Assembly: GCA_964472195.1 (NCBI GenBank)
Contig: CAYYJH010000119.1
Location: 1-5,865, forward strand
DNA from: BS750m-G4 sp964472195
Lineage (GTDB): Bacteria; Bacteroidota; Ignavibacteria; Tepidaquicellales; Tepidaquicellaceae
Length of the DNA stretch: 5,865 nucleotides
Direction of reading: 5' to 3'
The notes under the pieces were generated by a model. The model searched no databases and had not been told where the DNA came from. It saw only the letters and a list, made by a program, of their open reading frames with translations. The stretch's first letter is position 1. Each line of letters opens with the position of its first letter. Shown here piece by piece: positions 3,230-5,865 of this stretch. The position numbers were made by a program, and so were the translations under genes.

Positions 3230-5865
3230 ACTACAACATTAACCATTCTGTTTTTTACAACAATTATCTTTATAATTTCTTTTCCTAAAATATATTTTCT
3301 GATCTTTTCATCATCTAAAGCAGCCTGCTCTAATGCTTTTTCATCGGAATCGTAGTCGATTTCTCTTTTCGATCTTACTTTTCCGTTTACTGAAAATGCG
3401 ATTGTAACACTATCAGCCTTAGCAAACTCTTCATTGTATGAGGGCCACTCATTATTTTGAATCGAACTTTTATTTCCAATTCTTTCCCAAAGCTCTTCCG
3501 AAACATGAGGGGCAAACGGTGATAGCAGCAATAAAAACTTCTCAATTACAACTTTACTTATTTTATCATACTTATAAAGTTCGTTTATAAAAATCATCAA
3601 TTGAGCGATCGATGTATTGAACTTCATATCACCATCTTCGATGTCATTTGTTACTTTCTTTATCGTTCTGTGAAGGAGTTTATTTTGTTTCTCGTCAGGT
3701 TTATCATTAACAATGTTACGATTAATAGTTTGAGATTCTTCCTCAACTACTAATCTCCAAACGCGGTTTAAGAATCTGTTCATCCCATCGATACCTTCTG
3801 TACTCCATGGTTGGGCTGCATCAAGAGGTCCCATGAACATTTCGAAGAGTCTCATCGAATCTGCTCCGAATTCCTTCACTACATCATCCGGGTTAATCAC
3901 ATTTCCTCTCGATTTGCTCATCTTTACACCATCTTCACCAAGTATCATTCCCTGGTTGAATAATATAGTGAAAGGTTCATCTTCCGAAACGTAACCCAGG
4001 TCATATAAAACCTTATGCCAGAACCTGGCATAGAGAAGATGCAGTACTGCATGTTCGGAACCACCGATATAAAGATCAACAGGCATCCAGTATTTTTCTT
4101 TCTTAAGACCGCACAATTCTTTTTCATTGTTCGGATCTATGAATCTCAAATAATACCAGCATGAGCCGGCCCACTGGGGCATTGTGTTTGTTTCTCGTTT
4201 TGCTTTCCTGTCTGTTGCTTTATCGGTTATGTTAACCCAATCTTTTATTGATGCAAGCGGTGATTCACCCGTTCCGCTGTGTTTATAAGAACTGACTTCC
4301 GGCAGTGTTAACGGGAGTTCGTTCTCATCAAGTGCTCTGAAAGTACCATCATCAAAATGAATTATCGGAAATGGTTCTCCCCAGTATCTTTGTCTCGAAA
4401 ATAACCAGTCTCTTAGTTTGTAGTTCACACTACTCCTGCCAATATTTTTTTGCTCAAGCCATGTAGTAATTTTTTCTTTAGCTTCCTGCGTTGGAAGTCC
4501 ATTTAGGAATCCGGAGTTTATTGAATAACCGTCACCCGTAAAACAAACTTTTCCCTTGTGAACTTCTTCGACGTACTTATTATATCCGTTCGAGGAATCT
4601 GTATTTAAGTTTTGGAGACCTTTTCCCGAAACGATTATTTCCCCGGCTTCTTCTGATTTAATTTTCTTTATTGCAGCATCTTTCAGATTTTCTGGTACGA
4701 CTACGGGTATTATATCGAGTTTGAATTTCAATGCGAATTCCATGTCTCTTTCATCATGTCCCGGGACACTCATTATCGCACCCGTTCCGTAAGAAGCAAG
4801 TACGTAGTCGGAGATCAGTACTGGAATTTCCTTATTGTTAGCAGGATTGACTGCATAAGCGCCCGTGAACTCGCCTGTTTTGGTTTTTGAAAGTTCTGTC
4901 CGCTCTAAGTCTGATTTTCTTGATGCTTCTTCGATGTATTTTTCTACCTTCTCTTTATGCTCATCTGTGGTTATTTCTTTTACCAGCTCATGCTCGGGAG
5001 AGAGAACCATATAGGTTGCTCCGAATAAAGTATCCGGTCGGGTTGTGAAAACCTCTATTGATTTATCCTCTCGAAGATGTTTACTTTTTATGATGAACTT
5101 TATCATTGCACCTTCGCTTTTACCTATCCAGTTACGCTGAAGTTCTTTTATATTGGGGGGCCAGTTGACATTATCGAGGTTACTCAACAGCCTTTCCGCG
5201 TATTTTGTTATCCTGAGTTTCCATTGTTTCATAGGGCGCTTGTATACGGAGTAGCCTTTTTCAAGTTGTTCGGGTACTTCTTCGTTTGCGAGCACTGTCC
5301 CGAGTTCGGGACACCAGTTAACAGGGTCGTTTGCGATGAAAGCAAGGCGGTTCGAATTTATATAATCAGTCCTTTCTTTTTCGTTTAAGCCTTCTGGTAT
5401 CTTCAGTTCTGAAATTGGTTTTGCTTTGTTCTCTTTATCATCGTAGTATGAGTTAAACAGTTTCAGGAAAATCCACTGTGTCCATTTGAAATACTTCTCG
5501 TCGGATGTACTGACTTCTCTATCCCAGTCATAAGAGAATCCAAGTGATTTAAGTTGTGCCCTGAACCTGTTTATGCACTCTTCCGTTCGCTTCTTCGGAT
5601 GTGTTCCTGTCTTGACGGCAAATTGTTCCGTTTGCAAACCGAAGGCATCCCAGCCCATCGGGTGCAGAACGTTGAATCCTCTCATTCTTTTATAACGGGC
5701 GATTATATCCGTTGCCGTGTAGCCTTCCGGGTGCCCTACGTGCAAACCTTCCCCGCTCGGGTATGGGAACATGTCCAGGACGTAATACTTTGGCTTTTCT
5801 TTATCCAATTCATCGAATGGGGGAGTTTTGAATGTTTTGTTCTCTTCCCAGTATTTCTGCCATTT
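3223..5865 (-). CDS. leuS: Leucyl-tRNA synthetase (N-terminal few residues beyond window)
   Basis: Class I synthetase that attaches leucine to tRNA-Leu in the cytoplasm. The frame is open to the right edge, giving 880 residues that begin KWQKYWEENKTFKTPPFDE; about ten residues and the start codon are missing. Residue numbers here count from the edge. HVGH at 42-45 and KMSKS at 648-652 are the two ATP-binding signatures of the Rossmann fold. The CP1 editing domain, which hydrolyses mischarged tRNA, has TTRPDT at 274-279 and HDERD at 370-374 with its conserved Asp, so editing should be intact. DWLFSRQRYWGEP (486-498) and MPQWAGSCWYYLRF (562-575) return to the catalytic core. The anticodon-binding bundle and C-terminal domain (NGKVR at 827-831) complete it. 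NQGMILGEDG runs straight into VKMSKS, so the leucine-specific insertion of E. coli-type enzymes is nearly absent. A Lys/Glu-rich insertion precedes NWCP, as I recall in FCB-group enzymes. One oddity is GLQTE at 76-80 where GLP(A/T)E is usual. No gene is visible upstream. Confidence 0.98.
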   Translation of the reverse strand, partial: KWQKYWEENKTFKTPPFDELDKEKPKYYVLDMFPYPSGEGLHVGHPEGYTATDIIARYKRMRGFNVLHPMGWDAFGLQTEQFAVKTGTHPKKRTEECINRFRAQLKSLGFSYDWDREVSTSDEKYFKWTQWIFLKLFNSYYDDKENKAKPISELKIPEGLNEKERTDYINSNRLAFIANDPVNWCPELGTVLANEEVPEQLEKGYSVYKRPMKQWKLRITKYAERLLSNLDNVNWPPNIKELQRNWIGKSEGAMIKFIIKSKHLREDKSIEVFTTRPDTLFGATYMVLSPEHELVKEITTDEHKEKVEKYIEEASRKSDLERTELSKTKTGEFTGAYAVNPANNKEIPVLISDYVLASYGTGAIMSVPGHDERDMEFALKFKLDIIPVVVPENLKDAAIKKIKSEEAGEIIVSGKGLQNLNTDSSNGYNKYVEEVHKGKVCFTGDGYSINSGFLNGLPTQEAKEKITTWLEQKNIGRSSVNYKLRDWLFSRQRYWGEPFPIIHFDDGTFRALDENELPLTLPEVSSYKHSGTGESPLASIKDWVNITDKATDRKAKRETNTMPQWAGSCWYYLRFIDPNNEKELCGLKKEKYWMPVDLYIGGSEHAVLHLLYARFWHKVLYDLGYVSEDEPFTILFNQGMILGEDGVKMSKSRGNVINPDDVVKEFGADSMRLFEMFMGPLDAAQPWSTEGIDGMNRFLNRVWRLVVEEESQTINRNIVNDKPDEKQNKLLHRTIKKVTNDIEDGDMKFNTSIAQLMIFINELYKYDKISKVVIEKFLLLLSPFAPHVSEELWERIGNKSSIQNNEWPSYNEEFAKADSVTIAFSVNGKVRSKREIDYDSDEKALEQAALDDEKIRKYILGKEIIKIIVVKNRMVNVVVK

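Noticed and set aside
3945..4127. 60-codon minus-strand open frame
   Set aside because: Alternate frame inside the LeuRS catalytic region, which is unambiguous in its own frame.
5077..5388. 103-codon plus-strand open frame
   Set aside because: Antisense to the conserved leuS sequence; aromatic-rich and without recognisable motifs or a good start.

Overview
The window is AT-rich and looks like bacterial chromosome. It suggests the Bacteroidota/Chlorobiota/Ignavibacteria (FCB) assemblage, most likely an Ignavibacteria-type organism. This rests on three things, judged from memory of the families and not from a search. The leucyl-tRNA synthetase has a Lys/Glu-rich insertion before its NWCP motif and a very short segment before KMSKS, unlike the longer one I recall in true Bacteroidetes. 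A long all-helical protein carries the 'FIKSPFYNKNEKL' type of N-terminus that I associate with uncharacterised Bacteroidota/Ignavibacteria proteins. Two of the three starts lack a well-placed Shine-Dalgarno sequence.

Layout, left to right. (1) Positions 1-293, minus strand: the 5' part of a gene for an exported protein (signal peptide plus an apparent beta-sandwich domain) that runs off the left edge. It has a strong ribosome binding site. (2) Positions 338-1216, minus strand: a complete TrmB-family transcription regulator, 44 nt upstream of the exported-protein gene and in the same direction, so the two are probably one transcript. (3) Positions 1217-1771: a 555-nt divergent intergenic region. 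It holds a good promoter for the regulator gene with inverted repeats around it, a GC-richer block of GGATTCC/GGAATCC motifs able to form hairpins, a 10-bp perfect dyad, and two copies of a GGC(A/G)TTTGTGGGA element 130 bp apart. (4) Positions 1772-3208, plus strand: a 478-residue, mostly helical, TPR-like protein of unknown function. (5) Positions 3223-5865, minus strand: leuS, leucyl-tRNA synthetase, nearly complete. Only about ten N-terminal residues are missing beyond the right edge. It converges on the previous gene with a 14-nt gap.

LeuS is core translation machinery. The regulator and exported protein form a plausible small operon, with the regulator perhaps controlling its own promoter. 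Nothing links the helical protein to either neighbour beyond sharing the divergent control region. No RNA genes, CRISPR arrays, insertion sequences or phage genes were seen. The most interesting parts are the structured divergent control region and the pairing of a mainly archaeal type of regulator with an exported protein.
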